A stretch of DNA of 64,000 nucleotides from Cognatishimia activa. Its GTDB lineage: Bacteria > Pseudomonadota > Alphaproteobacteria > Rhodobacterales > Rhodobacteraceae. Of the stretch, positions 44,968 to 53,128 are shown one piece after another. The stretch is taken from contig NZ_CYTO01000009.1 in assembly GCF_001458335.1 (NCBI RefSeq), forward strand, positions 444,385-508,384, read 5' to 3'. The notes beneath the pieces are model-generated. The model did not search any database, was not told where the DNA came from, and was given only the letters and a program-made list of their open reading frames with translations. The translations under genes were made by a program, and so were the position numbers. The stretch's first letter is position 1. The number at the start of each line of letters is the position of its first letter.

Positions 44968-46092
44968 TTAAGCGGCGCGTTTTGCCCGGCGCTCACGTCT
45001 GAATTTTCGCAACCATTTGCGACGCCCGCTCTCATCAAGCATTTCTTCACCCGGGGCGAGCCCTGCATTAAGCGAGACTTGTTCCATATCTTGATCCGGC
45101 AGATCCCAAAAAGCATTTGGGCTGATCAGGTCATATTCAATCAGCCTCGCCCGAAGGGCCTCAAAATCTAAAAAGGCGACAGAAAAGTGATCGCTGCGTT
45201 TGGGCGGCCAATAGATGGATTTCAGCGTTTCAATCGGCTCAACGGGCAGGCCGCGCCGGTCGTTCATTTGTAAGAGCATCATGCGAGGCAGATGCGCGCG
45301 ACGCTGAATGACCGCCGCTTGTTGGTTTTCGCGGCGGACCATCGCGTAAAGGTGCAGGGCGGAGCCTTCTGCAAAGATCAACTTGCCCGCATTTTGAAAA
45401 AGCGCGATTTGCTCAGCAAAAGACAGGCTTTCGGGCGCGATGATCTCATAGCCTTCGCGTTTAAGCAGCGTTTCAAGATGGTCTTCACATGCATAGCGTC
45501 CCGCGGATGGACCCAAAGCGCTGCGCGTTAGATAGATCCGCCGATCAGGATCGACCGGTCCAGCGGGCGGCAGACGATCGTCGATCCAAGCATGAAAGCG
45601 TGGTGTGCCCAGGCCGCCCAATGCTTCGCCGTAGACATTGCTGGCAGTGTAAAGCTCTGAATAGGTGGCATTTTCAAACCGAACCTCAATGTCGTTCTCA
45701 ACACCCAGTAGATCCAGAAACGGACGAATGAAGGGGAACTGCTGATTGGGACGCTTTGCAGAGTTCCAAAAAACCAGCTTTGTGTCCTTGGGCAGCTCAT
45801 CAAGCGCCCACAGTCGACCCAAACAATTCAGAATGACGTGGCCAAATTGATCGCGCGCGACCCCAGCAAAAAGCGTTGGTTGATCAATGATGGGCAGCTC
45901 TGCGGGGATATTTGGCTCGCCCTCGGGCACTGACATCACATGTTCAGAGCGGATGTCGCAGCCCGGTAGGGCAACGCCGTTGTCATCATAAATACTGAAA
46001 ACACGCTGGGTTCGGTTAAGCCTTTGGCCAACCAAAAAATGCCCTTTAAACGGGCCCTGAACCCCTGGTTCAAAAGACCGAGATAAACTCAA
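44968..46092 (-). CDS. Glycosyltransferase family 61 (DUF563-type) protein
   Basis: 374 residues. The C-terminal half has GT61/DUF563 features: RIYLTRSALGPSAGRYACEDHLETLLKREGYEIIAPESLSFAEQIALFQNAGKLIFAEGSALHLYAMV, where R and the GSALH segment are typical of nucleotide-sugar binding. Bacterial members often lie in polysaccharide or tetratricopeptide glycan loci. It begins divergent from nothing; pxpA ends 134 bp upstream on the same strand. Confidence 0.75.
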   Translation of the reverse strand: MSLSRSFEPGVQGPFKGHFLVGQRLNRTQRVFSIYDDNGVALPGCDIRSEHVMSVPEGEPNIPAELPIIDQPTLFAGVARDQFGHVILNCLGRLWALDELPKDTKLVFWNSAKRPNQQFPFIRPFLDLLGVENDIEVRFENATYSELYTASNVYGEALGGLGTPRFHAWIDDRLPPAGPVDPDRRIYLTRSALGPSAGRYACEDHLETLLKREGYEIIAPESLSFAEQIALFQNAGKLIFAEGSALHLYAMVRRENQQAAVIQRRAHLPRMMLLQMNDRRGLPVEPIETLKSIYWPPKRSDHFSVAFLDFEALRARLIEYDLISPNAFWDLPDQDMEQVSLNAGLAPGEEMLDESGRRKWLRKFRRERRAKRAA

Positions 46093-46158
46093 TGCGAACT
46101 CTTTAACTGCTCATTAATTTTTTCTTAGAGCTAACGCGGAATTCGCCTTTTGTCTATC

Positions 46159-46179
46159 TTTTCCACAGGCTTATCCACA
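46159..46179 (+). other. Pair of DnaA-box-like sequences between GT61 and pxpA
   Basis: TTATCCACA at 46171-46179 matches the DnaA box consensus exactly. TTTTCCACA at 46159-46167 differs by one base in the same orientation, 12 bp away. They lie in the 133-bp gap upstream of the GT61 gene. No AT-rich unwinding region, parA/parB, dnaA or gidA is near, so this is not the origin; a DnaA titration or regulatory role, or chance, is possible. Confidence 0.4.
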
Positions 46180-46225
46180 TTTCACCGCGCGGGTGCGAAC
46201 CTTTGGCGTCATTAAGTGTGGGTTT

Positions 46226-46990
46226 TTACTTTGAAAGCGGCACAATTTTTATGGCTTCATTTACCAAAGCTGTGCGCACGGATTTTGCGATTTCAATGGC
46301 CCCCGGCGTATCTCCGTGAAGGCAGATTGTATCTATAGCTGTTGGAATATTCTGACCCGAAGCCGCGATGATCGCACCGGCTTTGACCATCTGAACGACG
46401 CGGTCTGCTGCTGCATCGGGATCATGGATAACGGCACCCGGCTGTTTACGATCCACCAATGTCGCATCGTCGTTATAGGCGCGGTCGGCAAAGATTTCGC
46501 AGGCGAATTTGCAATTGAGCGCCTGTGCAGCGCGCTGTTGGGCGGTGCCCGCAATGACCATGATGATCAGATCCGGAGCCACGGAAAGCGCTGCCTCATA
46601 ACAAGCTTTGGCCATGGCCTCATCTTCAGCACACATATTGGCCAATGCACCGTGCAGCTTCAGATGTTTGACTTCGCCGCCAACGGCACGCGCCATGGCT
46701 TGCGCGGCACCGATCTGGTAGCGCACCAGATTGCCCAGTGAAGCATGGGAGAAGTTCATCCGTTGGCGGCCAAACCCTTGCAGATCTGGAAAGCCAGGAT
46801 GGGCACCGATGTTGACGCCTTTCTCAACCGCTTTCTGCATGGTTGCAGCCATGACATCCCAATCACCCGCGTGAAATCCGCAGGCAATATTGGCCGATGT
46901 CACGATGTCCAAAAGCGCACTATCGTCGCCTTTTTGCCAAGAGCCAAAGCTCTCACCCATATCCGCGTTTAGATCGATGGTTTTGGTCAT
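46226..46990 (-). CDS. pxpA: 5-oxoprolinase subunit A (LamB/YcsF family)
   Basis: 254 residues. It begins TKTIDLNADMGESFGSW, and contains SANIACGFHAGD, GAHPGFPDLQGFGRQRM and KLHGALAN, all YcsF signatures. PxpA acts with PxpB and PxpC to hydrolyse 5-oxoproline with ATP. No pxpB or pxpC is present in the window, so its partners must be elsewhere or it acts separately. It is divergent from the COG0523 gene with a 140-bp gap. Confidence 0.92.
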   Translation of the reverse strand: MTKTIDLNADMGESFGSWQKGDDSALLDIVTSANIACGFHAGDWDVMAATMQKAVEKGVNIGAHPGFPDLQGFGRQRMNFSHASLGNLVRYQIGAAQAMARAVGGEVKHLKLHGALANMCAEDEAMAKACYEAALSVAPDLIIMVIAGTAQQRAAQALNCKFACEIFADRAYNDDATLVDRKQPGAVIHDPDAAADRVVQMVKAGAIIAASGQNIPTAIDTICLHGDTPGAIEIAKSVRTALVNEAIKIVPLSK

Positions 46991-47130
46991 TTAGGCCTCG
47001 CTTTTGGCTGGTTTACACGGCTCACAGCGTGACAGCAAATGGTAGGGTCGTGATTTGCGCTGGAGATCGGTGTGGGCGCTATATAGTAACACCTGAGGCA
47101 CCAAATTATGTCCAAGGAAAACTGTCTGCC

Positions 47131-48357
47131 ATGTCAGCACCAATCCCCGTCACGATCCTGAACGGTTTCTTAGGAGCCGGGAAGACGACCCTGTTGCAGA
47201 ACCTTCTTGTGCAGGCGCGTGCGTCAGACGATGTGACCCTTGGGGTCGTGGTGAATGAAATGAGTACGCTGGATGTGGATGGCAGTGTGTTGGACACAAG
47301 CGAAGTGATCTCGCGAAATAGTCCACATTTCGCGTCCATCCCCGGTGGCAGTGTCAGCAGCACGGATGGTTTGCCGCAATTCCACGAGGCGGTGCAAAGC
47401 GTATTGGCAGATGGAGAGGTGACACACCTGCTGCTTGAAACGTCCGGTAGTACCCATCCTTGGCCGTTGCTCTCTGCAATCCGTCAGATGAGAGAACTAG
47501 ACCTGCATGGGGTCGTCTCGGTCGTGGACACGGTGGTGCTGTGGCAGGACTATGATCAGGGCAGGGCGGTTCAGGCCAAGGCCAGCGCGAACTTGCAAAA
47601 CGACACCCGTGGGATTGAGAACCTGCTTGCGGAACAGATCATGTTCGCAAATCGCTTGCTGTTGAGCAAAAGCGACAAGGTGGAGCGCGAGGTTTTGACC
47701 AAAGTTGCCCAAGCGGTGCACCCCCTCAACCCTTACGCGGATATCATTGGAATGCAGTGGGGAAATGTGCGCCTGACGGACCTGCTCGCGATGCCTGCCT
47801 ATGACTATGGCCGGGTGGAGACCCTTGGGGCAGAGCTCACCGAGTGGGAAGACAAGCATGGCACGGTGTCCATGGCAAAGCCCGAAAGCTACGCCATTGG
47901 CAGCCGGGTTGTGAATGATCCGCGCCCATTCCATCCGCAGCGCCTATGGGACGTTTATAACAAGTTCCTTGGGATCGGCATTTACCGCAGCAAAGGCTTC
48001 TTTTGGATGCCGACACGGGACAATCTTGTGCTCTTGTGGAACCAGACCGCTGGCAGTGTTGGCCTTGAGATTGTGAACTATTGGAAGATCACAGCACTGC
48101 AGGATGAAAGCCTGAACCTTTCTGACTGGGAGGTTGAGGCCATGCAGCAGAAACTGGTGGATATGCACCCAGACTTTGGGGATCGTCGCTGCAAACTGAC
48201 GGTGATTGGCCAAGAGGCAGAGCTTGATACGTTTGTTGAGGCGCTTAAACAGTGCTTCTGTACGGACGAAGAAATTGCCGTATGGAAAGCGGGCGATGTC
48301 TCTGGTTTTGCTGATCCATGGCCGCGGTCGGTCTCAACACTTTCTTCTGAAAGCTAA
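47131..48357 (+). CDS. COG0523 (CobW-like) GTPase with a substituted metal-binding motif
   Basis: 408 residues from ATG 47131, which has AAGGA about 13 bases upstream; the frame is open to 46897 but over pxpA. Walker A GFLGAGKTTLL (12-22), ETSGSTHPWP as the Walker B/G3 region, SKSD in place of NKxD, and a CobW_C domain with RSKGFFWMPTRD. COG0523 proteins carry GCxCC after switch I, which binds the metal; here the position (72-78) reads GGSVSST, all three Cys being Ser74, Ser76 and Ser77. This may be a metal-independent chaperone or a divergent metallochaperone. Context: divergent from pxpA and convergent with the ACR3-like gene. Confidence 0.85.
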   Translation: MSAPIPVTILNGFLGAGKTTLLQNLLVQARASDDVTLGVVVNEMSTLDVDGSVLDTSEVISRNSPHFASIPGGSVSSTDGLPQFHEAVQSVLADGEVTHLLLETSGSTHPWPLLSAIRQMRELDLHGVVSVVDTVVLWQDYDQGRAVQAKASANLQNDTRGIENLLAEQIMFANRLLLSKSDKVEREVLTKVAQAVHPLNPYADIIGMQWGNVRLTDLLAMPAYDYGRVETLGAELTEWEDKHGTVSMAKPESYAIGSRVVNDPRPFHPQRLWDVYNKFLGIGIYRSKGFFWMPTRDNLVLLWNQTAGSVGLEIVNYWKITALQDESLNLSDWEVEAMQQKLVDMHPDFGDRRCKLTVIGQEAELDTFVEALKQCFCTDEEIAVWKAGDVSGFADPWPRSVSTLSSES

Positions 48358-48390
48358 GATACGCCCGGCCAGTGGGTCGGGCATAATGTG

Positions 48391-49404
48391 TTAGGCCGCG
48401 AGTTTGCGGTTGCGCTGACGCAGCAGCAATTGCTTCATCGCAGTGAGATGCGGGAATTCCACCAACATACCAATCACCAGTGCTGCCAGAATTAGCGGCT
48501 CACCGGGGATTGCGACTGCGGTGACCGCGAGCATCATTGGCGCGTTGCGCGCAGCGGTGGTCATTGTCAAAAGCGCGTGCTGCTCATAGGGCAGGGCAGT
48601 GACGCGAGAGATGCCTTCGACCACAAAGTAAGTCACCACGAAGAACAGGAAGATCGCCACTAGGATGATGCCAAAGATCTGTGCTTGATCTGCGATTGTT
48701 ATGATGTTGCCTGCAAAGATCTGCAGGATCAGCGCGGCGATCACCACCGGAATGATGTGGCCAGCCCAAGTCATGATGCGCGCAAAAAGGTCCTCGGGCA
48801 GCGCTTTCGTCATCACAAAACGTAGGGCTTGCGCGGCTAAAAGTGGCACAAGGAACCAATCCATCAGCGTGCCGGGCACGGATTCAAGATCCACAACGCC
48901 GGTGTGGCGCGTGAAGAGCCACAGCCAAACTGGAAACAACAAGAGTTGGGTCAGCATGTTGATTGGGATCAGCGCGGCACCCAAGGCCGTGTCGCCTTTG
49001 GCCATGCGTGCGAAGCCAAGGAACCAATCCGTACAAGGAGCAAGGAAATAGATCAGCAAGCCGGTGTAAAACACTGGCTGGTTTGATAAAAAGACCGTCG
49101 CGATTGCAAAACCAATGACCGGGATCACAAGGAAGTTTGCACCCCAGGCGATGCCCAGAAAACGCAGGTTTTTCAGGCCATCAAGCAGCGCGCTAGGACG
49201 CAGCTCAAAACAAAGCAAGAAGATCATCAGCAGAAGCGTTTGATCGATGTAGTTGCTGACCATGCCGCTCGCCTCTGGGCTTGCTAGGCCGAGGAAAGAG
49301 CCAGCGATGATCGCGCCAATGAACAGCGCTGCAACGCCGCTACCGGCGAGCCCGGGTTCTGGCGTGTTTGGTTCGGTTTTATGCTGTGAATCATTCACGG
49401 GCAT
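48391..49404 (-). CDS. ACR3-like / bile acid:sodium symporter-family transporter
   Basis: 337 residues with about ten membrane segments. LIYFLAPCTDWFLGFARMAKGD (about 140-160) corresponds to the ACR3 Cys motif of TM4, whose Cys is needed for arsenite efflux; TMTTAARNAPMMLAVTA is a second conserved helix. Relatives with this TDWFLGFARMAKGD variant often accompany ArsO-like flavoproteins, as here. Arsenite or an organic anion could be the substrate. No ArsR or ArsC is nearby. Confidence 0.75.
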   Translation of the reverse strand: MPVNDSQHKTEPNTPEPGLAGSGVAALFIGAIIAGSFLGLASPEASGMVSNYIDQTLLLMIFLLCFELRPSALLDGLKNLRFLGIAWGANFLVIPVIGFAIATVFLSNQPVFYTGLLIYFLAPCTDWFLGFARMAKGDTALGAALIPINMLTQLLLFPVWLWLFTRHTGVVDLESVPGTLMDWFLVPLLAAQALRFVMTKALPEDLFARIMTWAGHIIPVVIAALILQIFAGNIITIADQAQIFGIILVAIFLFFVVTYFVVEGISRVTALPYEQHALLTMTTAARNAPMMLAVTAVAIPGEPLILAALVIGMLVEFPHLTAMKQLLLRQRNRKLAA

Positions 49405-49459
49405 TTTGAATTAACCTCTTTAGGTGGTCATGACGGCAATCAGTGGCGTCGCTTGGGCA

Positions 49460-50602
49460 TTAGCATAGACATTTGTCAGCTTCGCAGCAGCTGAGATCGT
49501 CAAGGAACATGTTGTTGTCGTAATAGGCTTCAAGCGGTGCGGTATCGACACCCATTCGACCCGCGATGGCGTGCGCGACCACGGCAAAACGTTGACGGAA
49601 CTTGTAGATGAAGCAAAACAAATGGCCGTTGTGAGACACCTCTGGACCGACGAGAAATAACCCCGGCTGCGACGTGGATTCATCGTCTTGCGTCAGCAAC
49701 GGCAGCCCGGCGTCTGTGTAGTCAAAGTGTTCGGAAACAGGGCGTGTGCCAGTTCCAAAGCCAGTGGCCAAGATAGGCGGTTGCTCAGATACCCAAGAGC
49801 GGCCATCGCGCGCAATTATTTCGACACCGCTTTCGGTTTCTTGGAGCGCTTCAATGTCTACGTCTGGGATGAGCTCGATGTCCAAATGGGCGTGGAAGGT
49901 GCTAAGCCGTTGTTGTGTGTAAGGAGAGAGGCTGGCGCTTGGGTCTTTGTTTCCATCGAGCCAAGGCGCGCCACGATCTAGTACGTAGACCTTTTTGCCA
50001 TTTGCTCCGAGGCCTAGGGCTGCATCCATACCGCTTTCATAGCCTCCAATCACAAAGGCTGTGTCGCCCTCAATCTCGGTCCATGTGTCGACGGTGCCAT
50101 AGTGACGGCCCAGTTCCGCGCCTTTCAAGCCTTTCCCGCTTGGCGCACCGAACTGACCGCAGGCCCAAATCACGAAATCTGCTGTGAAAGATCCGTGGTT
50201 CGTGTGCAGGGTAAAACCTTTGTCTTCGGGCGTGATGGATTGAACATCTACGCCACACTGGACGTTAAGATCATAGATTTCGGCGGCTTGCTCCAAGTAG
50301 CGCGCATAAGCAGGCCCGTTTGGGTGTTCAGTGCGCAGGGACCAACCCGGAGAGCTGTCATAGCTCACGGCGTTAAGGTCGGTGATGCCAAAAACGTTGC
50401 CGGGAAAAGAAGGGGTCAGGAGCTTGGTCTCTGCAGGCCAATCGCGAAAGCTTTGTCCTATTTTGTCGCGTTCCAATACCCATACGTCAGGGATCGCCAG
50501 ATCACGCAGGACACGCGCGACTCCAAGGCCCGCAGGCCCTGCGCCAATCACTGCTACAGTCATATGTTCGGGGAAATGCACCCCGTCTTCGCAGATCATC
50601 AA
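49460..50602 (-). CDS. ArsO-like FAD/NAD(P)-dependent oxidoreductase with a Cys-rich tail
   Basis: 380 residues. FAD motif VAVIGAGPAGLG (16-27), then a second nucleotide motif VIGGYESGMDAALGLG (about 186-200) and ATGFGTGTRP. This layout matches flavin monooxygenases near ars genes (ArsO) and YpdA-like disulfide reductases. AAGGGG lies 8 bases before the ATG at 50602; Met14 (50563) is an alternative start but has poorer spacing. The last 9 residues CCEADKCLC hold four Cys, unusual in this family and possibly metal or thiol binding. The ACR3-like gene starts 55 bp downstream on the same strand, so the two are probably one operon. Confidence 0.78.
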   Translation of the reverse strand: MMICEDGVHFPEHMTVAVIGAGPAGLGVARVLRDLAIPDVWVLERDKIGQSFRDWPAETKLLTPSFPGNVFGITDLNAVSYDSSPGWSLRTEHPNGPAYARYLEQAAEIYDLNVQCGVDVQSITPEDKGFTLHTNHGSFTADFVIWACGQFGAPSGKGLKGAELGRHYGTVDTWTEIEGDTAFVIGGYESGMDAALGLGANGKKVYVLDRGAPWLDGNKDPSASLSPYTQQRLSTFHAHLDIELIPDVDIEALQETESGVEIIARDGRSWVSEQPPILATGFGTGTRPVSEHFDYTDAGLPLLTQDDESTSQPGLFLVGPEVSHNGHLFCFIYKFRQRFAVVAHAIAGRMGVDTAPLEAYYDNNMFLDDLSCCEADKCLC

Positions 50603-50845
50603 TTGATCCCCTTCGGTAAGCCACGCATCGACGCAATATATCAGTTCACGTCAGCGCAATAAACAGGGCATGGGCGGTTTGTCATTACGACAAAAGACCC
50701 AGGGCGATTATTGGCCAATGAATTGATTTGGCGTGTATTTTTTGGTTTGTCAGGCCAAAATCAAATCTGATTGCAGCAAATGATTAGCGCGATGGATTGG
50801 CGCAATATATTCGGTTTCTCAGCTCCGATTTTGAACAGTCGACGG

Positions 50846-50862
50846 ATGTTATAACGTAACAT
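50846..50862. promoter_or_regulatory. Dyad resembling a Zur-type zinc-repressor box
   Basis: Outer arms ATGTTA (50846-50851) and TAACAT (50857-50862) surround a core that includes the palindrome GTTATAAC (50848-50855). Alphaproteobacterial Zur boxes are built around GTTATAAC with AT flanks. It is 244 bp upstream of the ArsO-like start, rather far. Assignment is tentative and rests on recalled consensus. Confidence 0.3.
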
Positions 50863-50993
50863 TTCTGGGTGCAATGGTTTGATTGGCCTTAATTGCCCCA
50901 ACTGTCTCGTGGGATTTCACAATCCAGTCGTAAGACGTTGGGCGTAATTTAGTCCATCTTGCAAAGTAAAAACCGGTAAGTTCGAGATTGATT

Positions 50994-51011
50994 GCAAATT
51001 GGGCAATTTGC
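50994..51011. promoter_or_regulatory. Perfect inverted repeat upstream of the reductase operon
   Basis: Arms GCAAATTG (50994-51001) and CAATTTGC (51004-51011) with a GG spacer, about 340 bp upstream of the plus-strand reductase start and beside a small Cys-rich frame on the minus strand. It has the size of a dimeric repressor site; the cognate protein is unknown. Confidence 0.45.
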
Positions 51012-51021
51012 GCAAGGACGC

Positions 51022-51144
51022 TTAATTTTTAGACAAATCTGGCCCGTTTTGTTCCGCGCCGCCAAATTCCGGTCCGCATGGGTTGAGAATCTGAATTGCG
51101 CCAATGCAGATAGGGCAAAAGCACTTCGTGCACCCTGTGTTCAT
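51022..51144 (-). CDS. Candidate 40-residue Cys-rich small protein
   Basis: Starts MNTGCTKCFCPICIGAIQIL and contains six or fewer Cys within 25 residues in the pattern C-x2-C-x-C-x2-C, then NPC. Such spacing suits metal or Fe-S binding. There is no good ribosome site in the usual window; an AAGGA lies too far (over 20 bases) upstream. It is in the same direction as the ArsO-like gene, 420 bp downstream. It may be a chance frame. Confidence 0.3.
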   Translation of the reverse strand: MNTGCTKCFCPICIGAIQILNPCGPEFGGAEQNGPDLSKN

Positions 51145-51349
51145 GTCTGACAGCGGCGTCAGATCTGGTCCTTGCGCCAAACACAAACTGGGCAGAGCCG
51201 CCCGGAGCGTTCGTAGACGCGGCCCATTTTTGCTGGCCCTCTAAAGATCGCAACCACCTCCCATTCAGACCGTGATCAGATGCGCGGCATAGATTTCTAC
51301 GCGAGCTTTTCGGAATTGATCAGCGAGCCACCAAAGACAGGAAACACAA

Positions 51350-53098
51350 ATGTCGCAGACGGGCCCAGGATTTAGCACCGAACAACAAAAATACCTGATC
51401 GATGCTTTATCAAAGATCAACTTGAACCGACTTGTTCCTTCGCAAGGCGGCGGTGCCGCAGCAGAAGAAGAAACGGTTTATGGCGTGCCGTTGGAGGATC
51501 TTTGTAAAGAGGAAGTCGCCAAGTATGAAACGCATCCGCTTGATATGTGGCGTCAGATCGAGAAATGGGAAGCCGAGGGACATCTGGCGGAAGGCCTAGA
51601 TCAATTCCTTCTGCGCCACCACGGTTTCTTTAATGTGACGCCCGCAAGCCCGGGTTACATGATGCGCCTGCGTTTGCCCGGCTGCGTGATGCGCAGTGAC
51701 CAGATGAGCATGCTTGCCAACGTCGCTGAGGAAAATGCCGGTGGCTACTCCCACGTTACAACCCGCGGTAGCTTGCAACTGCGTGAGATCCTGCCAGGTA
51801 ACATCATTCCGATTGTTGAGAAACTGCAAACTGTTGGCCTGACCGCACAGGGCACCGGCGCTGACTCCGCGCGCAACCTAACATGTTCGCCAACCGCGGG
51901 ATTTGACCCACAGGAATTGCTTGATACGCGTCCCCTAACATCGCGTCTGTCGATCCGCATTCTGAAGACAAAAGAACTGCAGGGCTTGCCGCGCAAGTTC
52001 AATATTTCCTTTGATGGAGGCGGGGTGATCTCTTGTGCCTCTGACACCAACGACATCGCGTTCCAAGCGGTCACCGTGCTTGAAAACGATCAGGGTATTG
52101 AGCCGGGTCTTTGGTTCCGCATCGCACTGGGTGGCATCACCGGTCATAAGGACTTCGCGAAAGACACAGGATTGGCGTGTCGCGTTGATGAAGCCGTTGA
52201 TGTGGCAGAAGCCATGCTGCGGGTCTATGTCGAACACGGCAACCGCACCAACCGCGGCAAGGCACGTTTGAAATATGTGCTGGATGACAAAGGGGCCGCT
52301 TGGTTCTGTGAACGCACGCAGGAAAAGCTGGACGAAGAGTTCAACACAGGCATCAAACTGACCACTCTGCCCGCCGGTATCGATGCACCGCGCGCGACCA
52401 TTGACCGTCAAGGTCACATTGGTGTGCATCCGCAAAAGCAAGATGGGCTGAACTATATCGGTGTGTCCCTAGAGCTTGGCCGTCTAACCCCAGAGCAGAT
52501 GCGGGGCTTGGCGCGTATCGCCAAAATGTATGGCAGCGATGATATCCGACTGACCGTTTGGCAAAACCCGATGATCGTGGGCGTGCCAGATGATCTGGTT
52601 GAAACGGTACAGTCAGAAGTGGCTGCTCTTGGTATGGGCACGGACGCCACGGCTTTCGCAGCGGGCGCGGTGGCATGTACAGGTAAGTGGGCCTGCAAAC
52701 TGGCCGCTGCCTACACCAAACAAGATGCCCTGAAAATTGTGCGTCACCTGGAAAGCAAATTCACTCTGGATCAGCCCATCAATATTCACCTGACGGGCTG
52801 CGCGAACTCCTGTGCGCAGCACTATATTGGTGACATTGGCATGGTTGGTGCAGCGCTTGCGGGCGGGGCCGAAGGCTACAACATCGTGATCGGTGGTGGC
52901 ACTGACCAAGACCAAGGTTTGGCGCGAACGCTTTGTGGTCCGGTGCCCGCCGAAGACACGCTGGCTATTCTGGAACATGTGGTTGGCGCATACCTAGAGC
53001 GCCGAGAGCCAGGCCAGACTTTCCTCGCATTCACGCGGTCGCTTGATGATGCGGCCCTGCAAACATTGCTGCCCGCCGACAATGCGATGGCCGCTTAA
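51350..53098 (+). CDS. Assimilatory sulfite/nitrite reductase hemoprotein (NirA/CysI family)
   Basis: 582 residues. The duplicated siroheme/4Fe-4S fold is shown by the cluster ligands C443 and C449 (CTGKWAC) and C484 and C488 (LTGCANSC). It reduces sulfite to sulfide or nitrite to ammonia with six electrons; the sequence is of NirA type, and substrate cannot be decided from motifs alone. A CysJ-like flavoprotein follows 30 bp later and probably supplies electrons from NADPH. This pairing in one operon supports sulfite reduction. An N-terminal extension of about 60 residues precedes the first ferredoxin-like half. Confidence 0.9.
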   Translation: MSQTGPGFSTEQQKYLIDALSKINLNRLVPSQGGGAAAEEETVYGVPLEDLCKEEVAKYETHPLDMWRQIEKWEAEGHLAEGLDQFLLRHHGFFNVTPASPGYMMRLRLPGCVMRSDQMSMLANVAEENAGGYSHVTTRGSLQLREILPGNIIPIVEKLQTVGLTAQGTGADSARNLTCSPTAGFDPQELLDTRPLTSRLSIRILKTKELQGLPRKFNISFDGGGVISCASDTNDIAFQAVTVLENDQGIEPGLWFRIALGGITGHKDFAKDTGLACRVDEAVDVAEAMLRVYVEHGNRTNRGKARLKYVLDDKGAAWFCERTQEKLDEEFNTGIKLTTLPAGIDAPRATIDRQGHIGVHPQKQDGLNYIGVSLELGRLTPEQMRGLARIAKMYGSDDIRLTVWQNPMIVGVPDDLVETVQSEVAALGMGTDATAFAAGAVACTGKWACKLAAAYTKQDALKIVRHLESKFTLDQPINIHLTGCANSCAQHYIGDIGMVGAALAGGAEGYNIVIGGGTDQDQGLARTLCGPVPAEDTLAILEHVVGAYLERREPGQTFLAFTRSLDDAALQTLLPADNAMAA

Positions 53099-53128
53099 CC
53101 CTGACATTCCTTTTTCGGAAGACGACCA

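Larger units (their letters stand above)
50603..51349. other. 747-bp divergent intergenic region with several repeats
   Basis: Between the ArsO-like gene (minus) and the sulfite/nitrite reductase gene (plus). It holds a perfect 8-2-8 inverted repeat, GCAAATTG and CAATTTGC at 50994-51011; a dyad around GTTATAAC at 50846-50862 with outer arms ATGTTA and TAACAT; a 10-base direct repeat CGCAATATAT at 50632 and 50801; and a 40-codon Cys-rich reading frame (51022-51144, minus). No gene of usual length is evident. Confidence 0.55.

Noticed and set aside
46897-47130. N-terminal extension of the COG0523 GTPase
   Set aside because: The frame is open but overlaps pxpA, has no conserved sequence, and the ATG at 47131 begins directly at the G-domain strand.
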